NCBI RefSeq assembly: GCF_004295485.1
Contig: NZ_CP036164.1
Span: 2,480,001 to 2,544,000, forward strand
From: Janibacter limosus
GTDB taxonomy: Bacteria; Actinomycetota; Actinomycetes; Actinomycetales; Dermatophilaceae
Length of the DNA stretch: 64,000 bases
Direction of reading: 5' to 3'
Shown here: in pieces, positions 34,490-46,950 of the stretch
Layout: every line of letters starts with the position of its first letter
How positions within the stretch are numbered: the stretch's first letter is position 1
The notes under the pieces: model-generated
The model's input: the letters and a program-made list of their open reading frames with translations, nothing else
Databases searched by the model: none
Told to the model about the DNA's origin: nothing
Translations under genes and position numbers: made by a program

Positions 34490-34497
<8 letters not shown>
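33496..34497 (-). CDS. meaB: Methylmalonyl-CoA mutase-associated GTPase MeaB
   Basis: A 333-residue G3E-family GTPase that protects and reloads B12-dependent methylmalonyl-CoA mutase. Walker A is GIPGAGKST, with [19 protein letters not shown], the switch [10 protein letters not shown] and NKADG for guanine. It overlaps the mutB end by 8 bp, the usual fused-operon arrangement. Confidence 0.95.
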
Positions 34498-36696
<2,199 letters not shown>

Positions 36697-36700
<4 letters not shown>

Positions 36701-38550
36701 GCCTGGGCTCCTGCCTGCGGTGCACCGAGTGTGGTGAGGAGGTCGTCGAGGAAGGTGACGACGTCCATGCCGTCGCGCACCTCTGCGTCGACAGTGGTGT
36801 CGCCGAGCTCCTTGGCGGAGCCGGCGACGAGGATGCGCTCCACGCCTGCTGCCCGAAGGGAGGCGACGCTCGCCTCCGCGAGGGCGGCGTACCCCTTGGC
36901 CGAGGAGGCGATGATCGCGACCGGGCCGCTCTGCGCGGGGATCGCGTCGGCGTCGGTCACCTCGACGACGTCGGGCCGGATGCCGGCGACGCCGAGCAGG
37001 TTGCTGACGAAGCCCAGCCGGGCGGTGTGCTCACGGGCCGCGCCGAGGGCCAGGACGGGGATGCTGACGTCGCCGGCGGCGGTCCGCTCGCGCAGCGCCT
37101 CGAAGACCTCGGCGTCGCGACGGCGCGGGAGCCCCTCGCCGGGGAGCTGGGCGCGAGCGGTGCGCTCCAGCAGGGTCTCCCCCGCGAGGGGGAAGGTCGA
37201 CGTGCCGGTGATCGGCTGCGCGCGCGTGGCCAGCGCCTCGTCGCGCTCGGCGCGGGTGGCGGCCAGCCGCTCGGCGATCGCACCGGACGCCAGCCCGGCG
37301 GTGGCCCCGCCGGCAGCGTCGAGGTCGCCGAACCAGCTCCAGGCGGCCCGCGCCAGCTGGTCGGTCAGGGACTCGACATAGGCCGATCCGCCCGCCGGGT
37401 CGGCGACCCTGGCGACATTGGACTCGGAGGCGAGCAGCGACTGGGTGTTGCGGGCGACCCTGCGGGAGAAGGCCGTCGGCAGCCCCAGCGCGTGGTCGTA
37501 GGGCAGGACGGTGATCGCGTCGGCGCCGCCGGCGGCCGCGCCGAAGCAGGCGATCGTGTCGCGCAGCAGGTTGACCCACGGGTCGGTGCGGGTCTGCATG
37601 CGCCAGGACGTCACGGCGTGGATCCACGCGCCGCGGTCGGCCTCGGGCACCTCGAGCACCTCGCCGATCCGCGCCCAGGTGCGACGCAGCGCGCGCAGCT
37701 TGGCGATCGTGGCGAACTGGTCGGCCGTGGCAGCGACGCGGAAGGCGATGCGGCGGAAGGACTCGGCCGGCTCGACGCCGGCATCGGACAGGTGGCGCAC
37801 GTACTCCAGCGCGGTGGCCAGGGCCAGCGCGATCTCGTCCTGGTCGCTCGCCCCGGCGTCGTGGTGTACCCGCGAGTCGACGGTGATGGCCCGCACGCCG
37901 GTGAAGCGGTCGCGACAGGTGGCGACGGCGCCCGCCAGCGCACCGAGGTCCGGCGTGCCGCCGCGGACCGCCGCCTGGCCGATGGGGTCGTGGCCGAGGC
38001 TGCCGCGCACGACGGCGGGGTCGACCCCCTTCGCCTCCCAGGCCGCGACGAGGGCCGCAGCGGCTGCGGGCTGGTCGTCGACGGAGCTGACGACGACCGG
38101 CGCCAGGTCGACCTGGACGTCGGTGAGGACCTCACTGACGTCGGCTGCGGCGATGCCGTCGGCGCCGACGTGCAGCCAGACCGAGCTGACCCCGCGCTCG
38201 AGGTCGGCGAGGACCGCGGTGCGGCTGACGGTCGCGTCCGGGTCGTCGTGCAGCTGGCGCAGGTCCCACGGCAGGTCCGGGTTGCGCGGGCCGCGGCCGC
38301 GCGTGAAGGGCATCGCGCCCGGCAGGCCCAGCGCGGTCCCCGGCTGCGGCCAGTAGATCGGGTCGATGTCGACGCCACCGGGCAGGTGGCTGGTCAGTGC
38401 CTCACGGGCACCCGCCGCGTCGACCTTGCGGTCCTCGGGTCGCGACTTGTTGACCACGCCAGCGGCCAGCTGCGCCCACTCGTCGGGGCTCGTCCGCGGG
38501 AATCCCGCAGCCAGTCCCATCGTCTCGTGCTCGGCAGGGGGAAGGGTCAT
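36697..38550 (-). CDS. mutA: Methylmalonyl-CoA mutase small subunit
   Basis: A 617-residue non-catalytic partner of MutB. It has the same barrel-plus-B12-like domain plan but lacks the DxHxxG cobalt motif, as expected for MutA ([15 protein letters not shown] in its place). Blocks such as [20 protein letters not shown] and [15 protein letters not shown] mirror MutB. ATG 38550 (GGAG 10 nt upstream) is chosen; ATG 38568 is an alternative. First gene of mutA-mutB-meaB. Confidence 0.92.
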
Positions 38551-38611
38551 CCTCGTAGCGCTCCTCATCGACCCGGACGCCGGCGCAGGCCGACGGCATG
38601 ACTGACCTCGC

Positions 38612-38617
38612 ACCCTA
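38612..38617 (-). promoter_or_regulatory. Candidate -10 (TAGGGT) of mutA-mutB-meaB
   Basis: TAGGGT on the minus strand, 61 nt before mutA; no clear -35. No cobalamin riboswitch was seen in the ~160 bp leader region. Confidence 0.35.
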
Positions 38618-38714
38618 CCGAGCGTCCACGGCAGGAGAAGGGGGCGTCCACGTCACGTGCGCCACATCGCCTGCATTGCCCCGGGGGCGCTACAGGGTGA
38701 GGGGGGCAGCCGGC

Positions 38715-39563
38715 TCAGACCAGGGGGCCGAAGGGAGCGCCGCGCGCCGTCAGCTCGGCCTCGCCGCCGTCGAGCGCGGTGAGCACCCAGATCCCGTGCT
38801 CGGTGAGGGCCACGGAGTGCTCCCAGTGGGCTGCGGGGGCACCGTCGTCGGTGACGACGGTCCAGTCGTCGTCGAGGACGTGGTTGGCCTGGTCGCCGAG
38901 CGTCACCATCGGCTCGATGGCGAGGGTGGCGCCGGTCGGGGTCTGCGGGACCCGGCCGCGCACCCGGTAGTTGGGGACATTGGGCGGCAGGTGCATGTGC
39001 TCGCCGATGCCGTGACCGGTGTAGTCCTCGACGATGCCGTAGGCCACGCCGTCGGCGCGGGCATCCGCACGGATCGAGTCCTCGACCGCCCCACCGATGT
39101 CGTTGAGGTCTCCCCCGGGACGAAGGGCGGCGAGCCCCGCCCACAGGGAGCGCCGGGTGATCTCGGACAGGCGGACCGCGGCCGGGTCGCCGGCCTCGTC
39201 GCCGCCGACGACGAGGGTGATGGCGGAGTCGCCGTTCCACCCGTCGACCTCGGCGCCGCAGTCGATGCTCAGCAGGTCGCCGTCGCGCAGGACCCGGTCC
39301 CCGGGGATCCCGTGGACGATCTCGTCGTTGACGGAGGTGCACAGGGTGTTGACGTAGCCCGGCACGAGCTGGAAGTTTGGGATGCCGCCGCCACTGCGGA
39401 TGAAGTCCTCAGCGAGGGCATCGAGCTGGCCCGTCGTGACGCCGGCACGCACCTGCGCGCGCAGCATCTCCAGGGTCTGACCAACGAGAAGGCCCGCCAC
39501 GCGCATCGCCCGGAGCTGGTCCGGGGTGCGCGGGCGGACCCGCTCGCGTGCGAAGAGTGACAA
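38715..39563 (-). CDS. map: Methionine aminopeptidase type I
   Basis: A 282-residue MetAP that removes the initiator Met. Metal ligands lie in LSIDCGAEVDGWNGDSA (two Asp), GHGIGEHMH (His), AIEPMV (Glu) and HWEHSV (Glu). No ATG or GTG fits the family start (RPRTPDQLRAMRVAG); TTG 39563, 4 bp after the adk stop, gives MSLFARERV and is taken as the start. The site at 39119 is read Ala-Leu-Arg-Pro with CTT CGT. Confidence 0.9.
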   Translation of the reverse strand: MSLFARERVRPRTPDQLRAMRVAGLLVGQTLEMLRAQVRAGVTTGQLDALAEDFIRSGGGIPNFQLVPGYVNTLCTSVNDEIVHGIPGDRVLRDGDLLSIDCGAEVDGWNGDSAITLVVGGDEAGDPAAVRLSEITRRSLWAGLAALRPGGDLNDIGGAVEDSIRADARADGVAYGIVEDYTGHGIGEHMHLPPNVPNYRVRGRVPQTPTGATLAIEPMVTLGDQANHVLDDDWTVVTDDGAPAAHWEHSVALTEHGIWVLTALDGGEAELTARGAPFGPLV

Positions 39564-39567
39564 GAGG

Positions 39568-40131
39568 TCAGGCGCCCAGGGCGGCGACGATCCGCTCGGC
39601 GACCTCGTCGACCTGGCCCTCGCCGTCGACCTTGACCAGCAGCCCGCGCTCGTCGTAGGCGGCCGACAGCGGCTCGGTCTCGCGGTGGTAGATGGCCATC
39701 CGCTCGCGGATGACCTCCTCGGTGTCGTCCGCGCGGCCCTCGAGCTCGGCCCGCTTGAGCAGGCGCTGCACGACGACCTCGTCGTCGACGACGAGCTCGA
39801 GCACCTTGTCGATCGACTGGTCGCTCTTGGCCAGCATCGCGTCGAGCGCGGTGACCTGCGCCGTGGTGCGCGGGTACCCGTCGAGCAAGAAGCCGGACGC
39901 AGCGTCGTCCTCGTCGAGCCGGGACTCGACGATCGCGTTGGTGATGTCGTCGGAGACGTACCCGCCGGTGGCGAGGATCTCCTTGACCTGGAGTCCGAGC
40001 TCCGTCTCGTTCTTGATGTTTGCGCGGAAGATGTCACCGGTCGACACGGCGGGGATGCCGTAGTGCTCGGCGATCCGAGTGGCCTGGGTGCCCTTGCCGG
40101 CCCCGGGGGGGCCCAAGATGATGAGACGCAT
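39568..40131 (-). CDS. adk: Adenylate kinase
   Basis: A 187-residue kinase balancing AMP, ADP and ATP. P-loop GPPGAGKGT at residues 7-15, the AMP-binding [10 protein letters not shown], and DGYPRTTAQ. It is the short form without the long zinc LID. Start ATG overlaps the secY stop by one base (TGATG), so secY-adk-map are translationally linked. Confidence 0.97.
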   Translation of the reverse strand: MRLIILGPPGAGKGTQATRIAEHYGIPAVSTGDIFRANIKNETELGLQVKEILATGGYVSDDITNAIVESRLDEDDAASGFLLDGYPRTTAQVTALDAMLAKSDQSIDKVLELVVDDEVVVQRLLKRAELEGRADDTEEVIRERMAIYHRETEPLSAAYDERGLLVKVDGEGQVDEVAERIVAALGA

Positions 40132-41453
40132 CAGCGGAGGAATCCTTCGTAGTGGCGTTGCTGGAGCTGGGACTCGATCTGCTTCACCGTCTCCAGACCG
40201 ACGCCCACCATGATGAGGATAGACGCACCGCCGAAGGGGAAGTCCCGGTTGGCCCCGATCCACACGAATGCGATCAGCGGGATCAACGAGATCAGAGCGA
40301 GGTAGATGGCTCCCGGCACGGTGATGCGGGTGAGCACGTACTGGAGGTACTCGGCCGTGGGTCGCCCGGCGCGGATACCGGGGATGAATCCCCCGTACTT
40401 CTTCATGTTGTCAGCGACCTCCGTGGGGTTGAAGGTGATCGAGACGTAGAAGAAGGTGAAGAAGAGGATCAGGATGGTGAAGACCGCCATGTAGATGGGG
40501 TGGTCACCGCGCACGAGGTAGGTGTTGATCCAGTCGACCCAGGCGGGGTTGTTGCCCGCGGGGTCGGACTGGAACTGCGCCAGCATCTGCGGCAGGGCCA
40601 GCATCGAGCTGGCGAAGATGATCGGGATCACGTTGGCCATGTTGACCTTGATCGGGATGTACGTGGACGTCCCGCCGTACATCTGGCGACCGACCATCTT
40701 CTTCGCGTACTGCACCGGGACCCGGCGCTGGCTCTGCTCGACGAAGACGACGGCAGCGATGATGAGGAACCCGATCGCGATCACCAGGAGGAAGAGGTCC
40801 CAGCGGCCGTCGCGCTGCTGGATGGCCCACAGCGAGCTGGGGAAGGTCGCGGTGATCGAGGTGAAGATCAGCAGTGACATGCCGTTGCCGACGCCCTTGT
40901 CCGTGACGAGCTCACCGAGCCACATGATCAGGCCGGTGCCGGCCGTCATCGTCAGGACCATCAAGACGATGGAGAACATCGACTCGCGGTAGAGGATCGG
41001 TCCGCAGTCGGCGTTGTTGAACAGCGCCGCAGGGTTGCGCGCGAAGGTGATGAAGGTGGCGGACTGGAGGACGGCCAGCGCGATCGTCAGGTAGCGCGTG
41101 TACTGCGTCATCTTGGCCTGACCGGTCTGCCCCTCCTTCTTCAGCGCCTCGAAGCGTGGGATCACGACCGTGAGGAGCTGCACGATGATGCTCGCGGTGA
41201 TGTACGGCATGATCCCCAGCGCGAAGATCGACAGCTGGAGCAGCGCGCCCCCACTGAAGAGGTTGGCCATGCCCAGGAAGTTGTTGCCGCCGTCCTGTCG
41301 GGCACCGGCGATGCAGGCCTGCACGGCGCTGTAGTTCACATTCGGCGTCGGCACGTGGGAGCCGAGGCGGAAGAGCACGATGATGCCCAACGTGAAGAGC
41401 AGCTTGCGCCGCAGGTCGGGAGTCTTGAACGCCCGGGTGAAGACGGTCAGCAC
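40131..41453 (-). CDS. secY: Protein translocase subunit SecY
   Basis: A 440-residue channel protein with ten predicted membrane segments. It begins [20 protein letters not shown] and contains the plug-adjacent [20 protein letters not shown] and the cytoplasmic [17 protein letters not shown] loop. It forms SecYEG. A terminator after rplO and a separate GGTATCGT promoter indicate that secY-adk-map is its own unit. Confidence 0.98.
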   Translation of the reverse strand: MLTVFTRAFKTPDLRRKLLFTLGIIVLFRLGSHVPTPNVNYSAVQACIAGARQDGGNNFLGMANLFSGGALLQLSIFALGIMPYITASIIVQLLTVVIPRFEALKKEGQTGQAKMTQYTRYLTIALAVLQSATFITFARNPAALFNNADCGPILYRESMFSIVLMVLTMTAGTGLIMWLGELVTDKGVGNGMSLLIFTSITATFPSSLWAIQQRDGRWDLFLLVIAIGFLIIAAVVFVEQSQRRVPVQYAKKMVGRQMYGGTSTYIPIKVNMANVIPIIFASSMLALPQMLAQFQSDPAGNNPAWVDWINTYLVRGDHPIYMAVFTILILFFTFFYVSITFNPTEVADNMKKYGGFIPGIRAGRPTAEYLQYVLTRITVPGAIYLALISLIPLIAFVWIGANRDFPFGGASILIMVGVGLETVKQIESQLQQRHYEGFLR

Positions 41454-41532
41454 GTGGGTTCCTCCAGGACGGTGCCGGGGTGCAGATGTGAGCTGCTGGC
41501 GGGGCCGCCTGCTGGCGGCACAACCTGATTGA

Positions 41533-41560
41533 CGATACCTGCCGCGACCACATGGTCGCG
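41533..41560 (-). promoter_or_regulatory. secY promoter region with an 18-bp palindrome
   Basis: TATCGT with AGG before it (minus strand 41538-41533) lies about 80 nt before secY. Just upstream is the perfect palindrome CGCGACCACATGGTCGCG (41543-41560), between the -10 and -35 positions, so a bound protein would block the promoter. Confidence 0.5.
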
Positions 41561-41603
41561 ACGTGACCCGCGTCGCCTTCGAGGACGACGACGGTCGTCA
41601 GAC

Positions 41604-41642
41604 GCCTCGAGGCCGCCCCGATGAACGGGACGGCCTCCAGGC
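41604..41642 (-). terminator. Terminator of the spc unit (after rplO)
   Basis: GCCTCGAGGCCGCCCCG and CGGGACGGCCTCCAGGC form a 17-bp stem with two mismatches and a 5-nt loop, 14 bp after the rplO stop. Confidence 0.75.
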
Positions 41643-41655
41643 AGTGACCAAAGGG

Positions 41656-42141
41656 TCAGCGGGCAGTGATGCTGCCGCCGGCCGCTTCGACCTTGTCCTT
41701 GGCGCTCGCGGAGAAGGCGTCGACCGTGAGGTCCACCTTGACCGTGATCTCGCCGGACCCGAGCACCTTGACCGGGTGGCCGTCGCGGACGGCTCCCTTG
41801 GCGACGAGCTCCTCGACACCGACAGCGCCGCCCTCGGGGAAGAGGGAGGAGATGCGGTCGAGGTTCACGACCTGGTACTCGGTCTTGAACGGGTTCTTGA
41901 AGCCGCGGAGCTTGGGCAGACGCATGTGCAGCGGCGTCTGACCACCCTCGAAGCGCTCCGGCACCTGGTACCGGGCCTTGGTGCCCTTGGTACCGCGACC
42001 GGCCGTCTTGCCCTTGGAGCCCTCACCGCGACCCACACGGGTCTTCGCGGTCTTGGCACCCGGGGCGGGACGCAGGTGGTGCACCTTCAGAGCGTGGGTC
42101 TTGCCCTGCTCGTCGGTGGCGTTGGCCTTGGAGTCAGCCAT
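41656..42141 (-). CDS. rplO: 50S ribosomal protein L15
   Basis: A 161-residue L15. It contains [37 protein letters not shown] and the [20 protein letters not shown] block. The C-terminal [20 protein letters not shown] is conserved. Last gene of the spc unit. Confidence 0.97.
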   Translation of the reverse strand: MADSKANATDEQGKTHALKVHHLRPAPGAKTAKTRVGRGEGSKGKTAGRGTKGTKARYQVPERFEGGQTPLHMRLPKLRGFKNPFKTEYQVVNLDRISSLFPEGGAVGVEELVAKGAVRDGHPVKVLGSGEITVKVDLTVDAFSASAKDKVEAAGGSITAR

Positions 42142-42143
42142 GA

Positions 42144-42326
42144 TCAGTCAACCTCCTCGACGGTCACCAGGTGGCGAACCGTCTGGACCATGCCGCGGAT
42201 CTCCGGGCGGTCCTCCTTGACGACGACGTCGCCGATGCGCTTCAGACCGAGGCTGCGCAGCGTGTCGCGCTGGTTCTGCTTGCCGCCGATCTCGGAACGG
42301 GTCTGGACAACCTTCAGTCGAGCCAT
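42144..42326 (-). CDS. rpmD: 50S ribosomal protein L30
   Basis: A 60-residue L30 ([31 protein letters not shown]). ATG 42326 overlaps the rpsE stop by one base; a GTG just before it is less likely. Confidence 0.96.
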   Translation of the reverse strand: MARLKVVQTRSEIGGKQNQRDTLRSLGLKRIGDVVVKEDRPEIRGMVQTVRHLVTVEEVD

Positions 42327-42991
42327 CACGCACCCGCCTTTGCCTTCTCGGCGGCCTCGGCGCGACCAGCTGCCTGGGCGCGCAGCATGGCTGCCGGAGC
42401 GACCTGGTCCAGGGGCAGACCGCGGCGAGCCGCGACCTGCTCCGGACGCTCGAGACCCTGCAGGGCCGCGACTGCCGCGTGGACGATGTTGATCGCGTTG
42501 TCGGAGCCGAGGCTCTTGGACAGCACGTCGTGGATGCCAGCGGCCTCGAGGACGGCGCGCACCGGACCACCGGCGATGACACCGGTACCCGGGGAGGCCG
42601 GACGAAGCATGACGACACCGGCGGCGGCCTCACCCTGGATGGGGTGCGGGATGGTGCCCTGGATGCGGGGGACGGTGAAGAAGTTCTTCTTCGCCTCCTC
42701 GACACCCTTGGCGATCGCCGCGGGCACCTCCTTGGCCTTGCCGTAACCGACACCCACGGTGCCGTCACCGTCACCGACGACGACCAGGGCGGTGAAGCTG
42801 AAGCGACGACCACCCTTGACGACCTTGGAGACACGGTTGATGGTCACGACGCGCTCGATGAACTGGCTCTCGTTGCGGTCGCGGCCACCGCCGCGGTTGT
42901 CACGGCCACCGCGGTTGTCGCCACGGTTGTTGCTGGAGCGCTCGTTGGTGCCTGCGGCACCGGCTGCGCCTCGACGCTGTGGTCCGGGCAT
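42326..42991 (-). CDS. rpsE: 30S ribosomal protein S5 with RG-rich N-terminal extension
   Basis: A 221-residue S5. The dsRNA-binding domain starts near residue 48 ([20 protein letters not shown]), with [19 protein letters not shown]. The preceding 45 residues are disordered and rich in Asn, Arg and Gly ([20 protein letters not shown]), like RGG RNA-binding tails. The function of the extension is unknown. Confidence 0.96.
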   Translation of the reverse strand: MPGPQRRGAAGAAGTNERSSNNRGDNRGGRDNRGGGRDRNESQFIERVVTINRVSKVVKGGRRFSFTALVVVGDGDGTVGVGYGKAKEVPAAIAKGVEEAKKNFFTVPRIQGTIPHPIQGEAAAGVVMLRPASPGTGVIAGGPVRAVLEAAGIHDVLSKSLGSDNAINIVHAAVAALQGLERPEQVAARRGLPLDQVAPAAMLRAQAAGRAEAAEKAKAGA

Positions 42992-43025
42992 CAGATGTTC
43001 CTCTTCTCAACGTTCTGGGCCTGCA

Positions 43026-43400
43026 TCACAGGGTCAGACCCCCTTCACGAGCGCCATCCGCAATGGCGGCGACGCGACCGTGGTAGCGGTTGCCACCCCG
43101 GTCGAAGACGACGGCCTCGACGCCAGTGGCCTTGGCGCGCTCGGCGACGAGCTCACCGACCTTCTTGGCCCGGGCAGTCTTGTCACCGTCGAGGGCACGC
43201 ACGTCGGCCTCCATGGTCGACGCGGACGCGACGGTCTTGCCAACCGTGTCGTCGACGACCTGGACGAAGACGTGGCGGCTGCTGCGGCTGACGACCAGAC
43301 GGGGCCGCACAGCGGTCCCGCTGACCTTCTTGCGAAGACGCAGGTGGCGACGACCGCGCGCTGCGCTCTTGCCCTTGGCACGCTTGATGATCTTGGCCAT
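43026..43400 (-). CDS. rplR: 50S ribosomal protein L18
   Basis: A 124-residue 5S rRNA-binding L18. [34 protein letters not shown] and [20 protein letters not shown] are typical. 34 bp before rpsE. Confidence 0.96.
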   Translation of the reverse strand: MAKIIKRAKGKSAARGRRHLRLRKKVSGTAVRPRLVVSRSSRHVFVQVVDDTVGKTVASASTMEADVRALDGDKTARAKKVGELVAERAKATGVEAVVFDRGGNRYHGRVAAIADGAREGGLTL

Positions 43401-43403
43401 GGC

Positions 43404-43940
43404 TTACTTACCAGCCTTTCCGACCTTGCGACGGATGTGCTCGCCCTCGTACCGGACACCCTTGCCCTTGTACGGGTCGGGCCGGCGGAGCTTGCGGATG
43501 TTGGCAGCCGTCTCGCCGACGAGCTGCTTGTCGATGCCGGCCACGCTCAGGCGCGTCGGATTCTCGACATTGAAGCTGATCCCCTCGGGGGCCTCGATCA
43601 CGATCGGGTGGCTGTAACCGAGAGCGAACTCCAGGGAGCCGCCCTTGTTCTGCACGCGGTAACCGGTGCCGTGGATCTCGAGCTTCTTCTCGTAGCCCTC
43701 GGTGACACCGATGACCATGTTGTTGATGAGGCTGCGGGTCAAGCCGTGCAGCGACCGCGACTCGCGCGCGTCGTTGGGGCGGGAGACCTCGACGCCGTTC
43801 TCGGTCTTGGCGACCGTGATCGGCTCGGTCACGATGACCTGCAGCTCGCCCTTGGGACCCTTGACCTTGACGGTCTGGCCCTCGATGGCGATGTCGACAC
43901 CGCTGGGGATGGCGACCGGGAGTCGTCCAATACGCGACAT
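43404..43940 (-). CDS. rplF: 50S ribosomal protein L6
   Basis: A 178-residue two-domain L6. [44 protein letters not shown] and the C-terminal [18 protein letters not shown] are canonical. It lies 3 bp from rplR. Confidence 0.97.
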   Translation of the reverse strand: MSRIGRLPVAIPSGVDIAIEGQTVKVKGPKGELQVIVTEPITVAKTENGVEVSRPNDARESRSLHGLTRSLINNMVIGVTEGYEKKLEIHGTGYRVQNKGGSLEFALGYSHPIVIEAPEGISFNVENPTRLSVAGIDKQLVGETAANIRKLRRPDPYKGKGVRYEGEHIRRKVGKAGK

Positions 43941-43952
43941 GTCTGCTTCCCC

Positions 43953-44351
43953 TTACCAGACGTAGGCGAGGACTTCCCCACCCACACCCTTGGTTGCGGC
44001 CTGCCGGTCGGTCAGGAGGCCAGAGGACGTGGAGATGATCGCCACGCCGAGGCCGCCGAGAACCTTCGGAAGGTTGGTGGACTTCGCGTACACGCGCAGA
44101 CCGGGCTTGGACACCCGGCGCACGCCCGCGATGGAGCGCTCACGGTTGGGGCCGTACTTGAGGTTGATCGTCAGCGTCTGGCCAACGGTCGCCTCTGCGA
44201 CCTCCCACCCCGCGATGAAACCCTCCGCCTGGAGGATCTCCGCGATGTGCGACTTGAGCTTTGAGTACGGCATGGAGACCTCGTCGTGGTGCGCCGAGTT
44301 GGCGTTCCGGACGCGGGTCAGCATGTCCGCAATCGGGTCGGTCATGGTCAT
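43953..44351 (-). CDS. rpsH: 30S ribosomal protein S8
   Basis: A 132-residue S8, the 16S binder that also regulates spc operons. [16 protein letters not shown] and [20 protein letters not shown] are canonical. ATG 44351 or the internal ATG 44345 could be used. Confidence 0.97.
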   Translation of the reverse strand: MTMTDPIADMLTRVRNANSAHHDEVSMPYSKLKSHIAEILQAEGFIAGWEVAEATVGQTLTINLKYGPNRERSIAGVRRVSKPGLRVYAKSTNLPKVLGGLGVAIISTSSGLLTDRQAATKGVGGEVLAYVW

Positions 44352-44421
44352 GGGCTCTGCCTGCCCCTTCTCACCGCGGTTTCCATCAGGACCTTCGGTG
44401 TCGTGGTGTTGAAAAAGGTGG

Positions 44422-44607
44422 TTACCAGCTGGACTTGGTCACGCCGGGGAGCTCGCCGCGGTGGGCCATCTCGCGAAGGCACACACGGCACAGGCCGAAC
44501 TTGCGGTAGACCGAGTGGGGCCGGCCGCAACGCTGGCACCGCGTGTAACCGCGGACCTTGAACTTCGGCTTCTTGTTGGCCTTGTTGACCAGGGCGGTCT
44601 TCGCCAT
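44422..44607 (-). CDS. rpsN: 30S ribosomal protein S14, zinc-binding type Z
   Basis: A 61-residue S14. Two CxxC pairs bind zinc: Cys24/Cys27 and Cys40/Cys43. It starts one base after the rplE stop and lies between rplE and rpsH, the classical place. Confidence 0.97.
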   Translation of the reverse strand: MAKTALVNKANKKPKFKVRGYTRCQRCGRPHSVYRKFGLCRVCLREMAHRGELPGVTKSSW

Positions 44608-44608
44608 G

Positions 44609-45184
44609 TCAGTTCTCCTTGAAGGGGAAGCCCAGCTGCTTCAGCAGCGCGCGGCCCTCGTCGTCGTTCTTCGCGGTCGTGACCACGGTGATGTCCATGC
44701 CCCGGACGCGATCGATCTTGTCCTGGTCGATCTCGTGGAACATCGACTGCTCGTTCAGGCCGAACGTGTAGTTGCCGTTGCCGTCGAACTGCTTCGGGCT
44801 CAGGCCGCGGAAGTCGCGGATGCGGGGCAGCGCGACCGACGTGAGCCGGTCGAGGAACTCCCACATGCGCGCATTGCGCAGGGTGACGTGGCAGCCGATC
44901 GGCATGCCCTCGCGCAGCTTGAACTGGGCGATGGACTTGCGAGCCTTGGTCACCTGCGGCTTCTGACCGGTGATGGCCGTGAGGTCGCGGATGGCGCCCT
45001 CGATCAGCTTGCTGTCCTTGGCGGCGTCACCGACGCCCATGTTGACGACGACCTTGACGACGCGGGGAACCTGCATCGCGTTGGAGAAGTCGAACTGCTC
45101 CCGGAGAGCAGGCACGATCTCGTCGGCGTACTTGGCCTTGAGGCGCGGGGCCTCGACGGCGGGGGTCTCGATGGTGTCAGTCAC
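44609..45184 (-). CDS. rplE: 50S ribosomal protein L5
   Basis: A 190-residue 5S-rRNA-binding L5. [35 protein letters not shown] and [14 protein letters not shown] are conserved. Start is GTG 45184, directly after the rplX stop; no ATG fits. Confidence 0.96.
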   Translation of the reverse strand: MTDTIETPAVEAPRLKAKYADEIVPALREQFDFSNAMQVPRVVKVVVNMGVGDAAKDSKLIEGAIRDLTAITGQKPQVTKARKSIAQFKLREGMPIGCHVTLRNARMWEFLDRLTSVALPRIRDFRGLSPKQFDGNGNYTFGLNEQSMFHEIDQDKIDRVRGMDITVVTTAKNDDEGRALLKQLGFPFKEN

Positions 45185-45185
45185 T

Positions 45186-45524
45186 TCAGAGGTCCTTGCC
45201 CGAGCGGCCCGCGACGCGGGTACGGCTCGCCTTGGTGCGACCGTCACGCTCGACGGTCTCGACGCGGGTGCGGATGCGGGTCGGCTTGTTGTCCTCCGGG
45301 TCGACGATGGCCACGTTGCTCACGTGGATCGGCGCCTCGGAGACGACCAGGCCGCCGGCCTGACCGCCGAAGCCGGCCTTGGTGTGGCGGGTGACCCGCT
45401 GGACACCCTCGACCACGACGCGCTGGGTCTCGGTGTTGACCGAGATGACCTTGCCCTGAAGGCCCTTGTCCTTGCCGGACAGGACCTGGACCAGGTCACC
45501 CTTCTTGATCTTGAGCTTTGCCAT
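45186..45524 (-). CDS. rplX: 50S ribosomal protein L24
   Basis: A 112-residue L24 with the KOW motif ([20 protein letters not shown]) and [15 protein letters not shown]. Assembly initiator. 3 bp from rplN. Confidence 0.97.
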   Translation of the reverse strand: MAKLKIKKGDLVQVLSGKDKGLQGKVISVNTETQRVVVEGVQRVTRHTKAGFGGQAGGLVVSEAPIHVSNVAIVDPEDNKPTRIRTRVETVERDGRTKASRTRVAGRSGKDL

Positions 45525-45527
45525 GGA

Positions 45528-45896
45528 TCAGATCACCTCCGGTGCGAGCGAGACGATCTTCATGAACTTCTTGTCGCGCAGCTCGCGACCGACCGGGCCG
45601 AAGATGCGGGTCCCGCGAGGCTCGCCGTCAGCCTTGAGGATGACGGCAGCGTTCTCGTCGAACTTGATGTAGGAACCGTCGTTGCGACGGCGCTCCTTCT
45701 TGGTGCGAACGATGACCGCCTTGACGACGTCACCCTTCTTGACATTGCCGCCGGGGATGGCGTCCTTGACGGTGGCGACGATCGTGTCACCGACACCGGC
45801 GTACCGGCGGCCGGAGCCGCCGAGCACACGGATGCACAGGATCTCCTTGGCACCGGTGTTGTCGGCGACGCGCAGTCGCGACTCCTGCTGGATCAC
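45528..45896 (-). CDS. rplN: 50S ribosomal protein L14
   Basis: A 122-residue L14: [37 protein letters not shown] and [16 protein letters not shown]. First gene of the spc unit, downstream of a strong hairpin that separates it from rpsQ. Confidence 0.98.
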   Translation of the reverse strand: MIQQESRLRVADNTGAKEILCIRVLGGSGRRYAGVGDTIVATVKDAIPGGNVKKGDVVKAVIVRTKKERRRNDGSYIKFDENAAVILKADGEPRGTRIFGPVGRELRDKKFMKIVSLAPEVI

Positions 45897-45965
45897 TTCT
45901 CACTCCTGTCGTCGTGCTGGTTCTCGCTCAGGGCGAGCCTGGCCGAACTGATGTGGTCTACGCGG

Positions 45966-45991
45966 GCGAAGGGGGCGTGTGCCCCCTTCGC
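45966..45991 (-). terminator. Terminator of the S10 unit (after rpsQ)
   Basis: GCGAAGGGGGC and GCCCCCTTCGC form a perfect 11-bp stem with loop GTGT, 12 bp after the rpsQ stop. It divides the S10 unit from the spc unit. The stem is an inverted CGAAGGG pair. Confidence 0.88.
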
Positions 45992-46003
45992 TCCGGGGTG
46001 GCC

Positions 46004-46288
46004 TTACTTGGCCTTTTCGAGGATCTCGACGATGCGCCAGCGCTTGCTGGCGGACAGCGGTCGGGTCTCCATGATGAGGACGTGGTCGCCGATACCGGCA
46101 GCGTTGTCCTCGTCGTGCGCCTTGACCTTGGAGGTCTTGCGGATGACCTTGCCGTACAGCGCGTGCTTGACGCGGTCCTCGACCTCGACGACAACGGTCT
46201 TGTCCATCTTGTCGCTGACGACGTAGCCGCGGCGCGACTTGCGGTCGTTACGGGTGGTCACGGTGTCTTCCTTCACGTTCTCGCTCAC
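46004..46288 (-). CDS. rpsQ: 30S ribosomal protein S17
   Basis: A 94-residue OB-fold S17 ([40 protein letters not shown]). It overlaps the rpmC end by 4 bp and is last of the S10 unit. Confidence 0.97.
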   Translation of the reverse strand: MSENVKEDTVTTRNDRKSRRGYVVSDKMDKTVVVEVEDRVKHALYGKVIRKTSKVKAHDEDNAAGIGDHVLIMETRPLSASKRWRIVEILEKAK

Positions 46289-46530
46289 TTCGCCTCACCT
46301 GAACCGATGCTGCTCCCGATGCCAAGCTCGCGCTCGCGCATCTCGGTGTAGATCCGGGCGATGTCCTTGCGGACCGCACGGAGGCGGCCGTGGTTCTCGA
46401 GCTGACCGGTGGCCGACTGGAACCGGAGGTTGAACAGCTCCTCCTTGCCCTTGCGCAGCTCGTCGACCAGACGGTCGTCGGTCAGCTCACGCAGCTCGAC
46501 CGGAGTCAGGTCCTTGGATCCGACTGCCAT
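46285..46530 (-). CDS. rpmC: 50S ribosomal protein L29
   Basis: An 81-residue L29 ([34 protein letters not shown]). It has a slightly long C-terminus. Overlaps both neighbours. Confidence 0.96.
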   Translation of the reverse strand: MAVGSKDLTPVELRELTDDRLVDELRKGKEELFNLRFQSATGQLENHGRLRAVRKDIARIYTEMRERELGIGSSIGSGEAK

Positions 46531-46949
46531 CAGTTGCCACCACCCTCACGCACGACGAAGCGGCACTTCATCGGCAGCTTGTGCATCGCCAGGCGCATGG
46601 CCTCGCGAGCGGTCTCCTCGTCCACGCCGGAGATCTCGAACATGATCCGGCCGGGCTTGACGTTGGCCACCCACCACTCGGGCGAGCCCTTACCGGAACC
46701 CATGCGGGTCTCAGCCGGCTTCTTGGTGAGCGGACGGTCCGGGTAGATGTTGATCCAGACCTTTCCGCCACGCTTCATGAAGCGCGTCATGGCGATACGA
46801 GCGGCCTCGATCTGACGGTTGGTGACGTAGGCCGGCGAGAGTGCCTGGAGCCCGTAGTCACCGAAGGCGACGGTGGTGCCGCCCTTGGCCATGCCGGAAC
46901 GCTTGGGGTGGTGCTGCTTGCGGTGCTTGACCCGTCGGGGGATCAACAT
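46530..46949 (-). CDS. rplP: 50S ribosomal protein L16
   Basis: A 139-residue L16 ([56 protein letters not shown]). ATG 46949 starts the conserved protein; the frame open to 47102 is a shadow of rpsC. Confidence 0.97.
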   Translation of the reverse strand: MLIPRRVKHRKQHHPKRSGMAKGGTTVAFGDYGLQALSPAYVTNRQIEAARIAMTRFMKRGGKVWINIYPDRPLTKKPAETRMGSGKGSPEWWVANVKPGRIMFEISGVDEETAREAMRLAMHKLPMKCRFVVREGGGN

Positions 46950-46950
46950 C

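Noticed and set aside
38551..38714. Cobalamin riboswitch before mutA
   Set aside because: No B12-box-like or conserved core sequence was found in the upstream region.
38715..40037. One frame covering both map and most of adk
   Set aside because: The part beyond 39563 is a Ser/Arg-rich shadow of adk; MetAP similarity begins after 39563.
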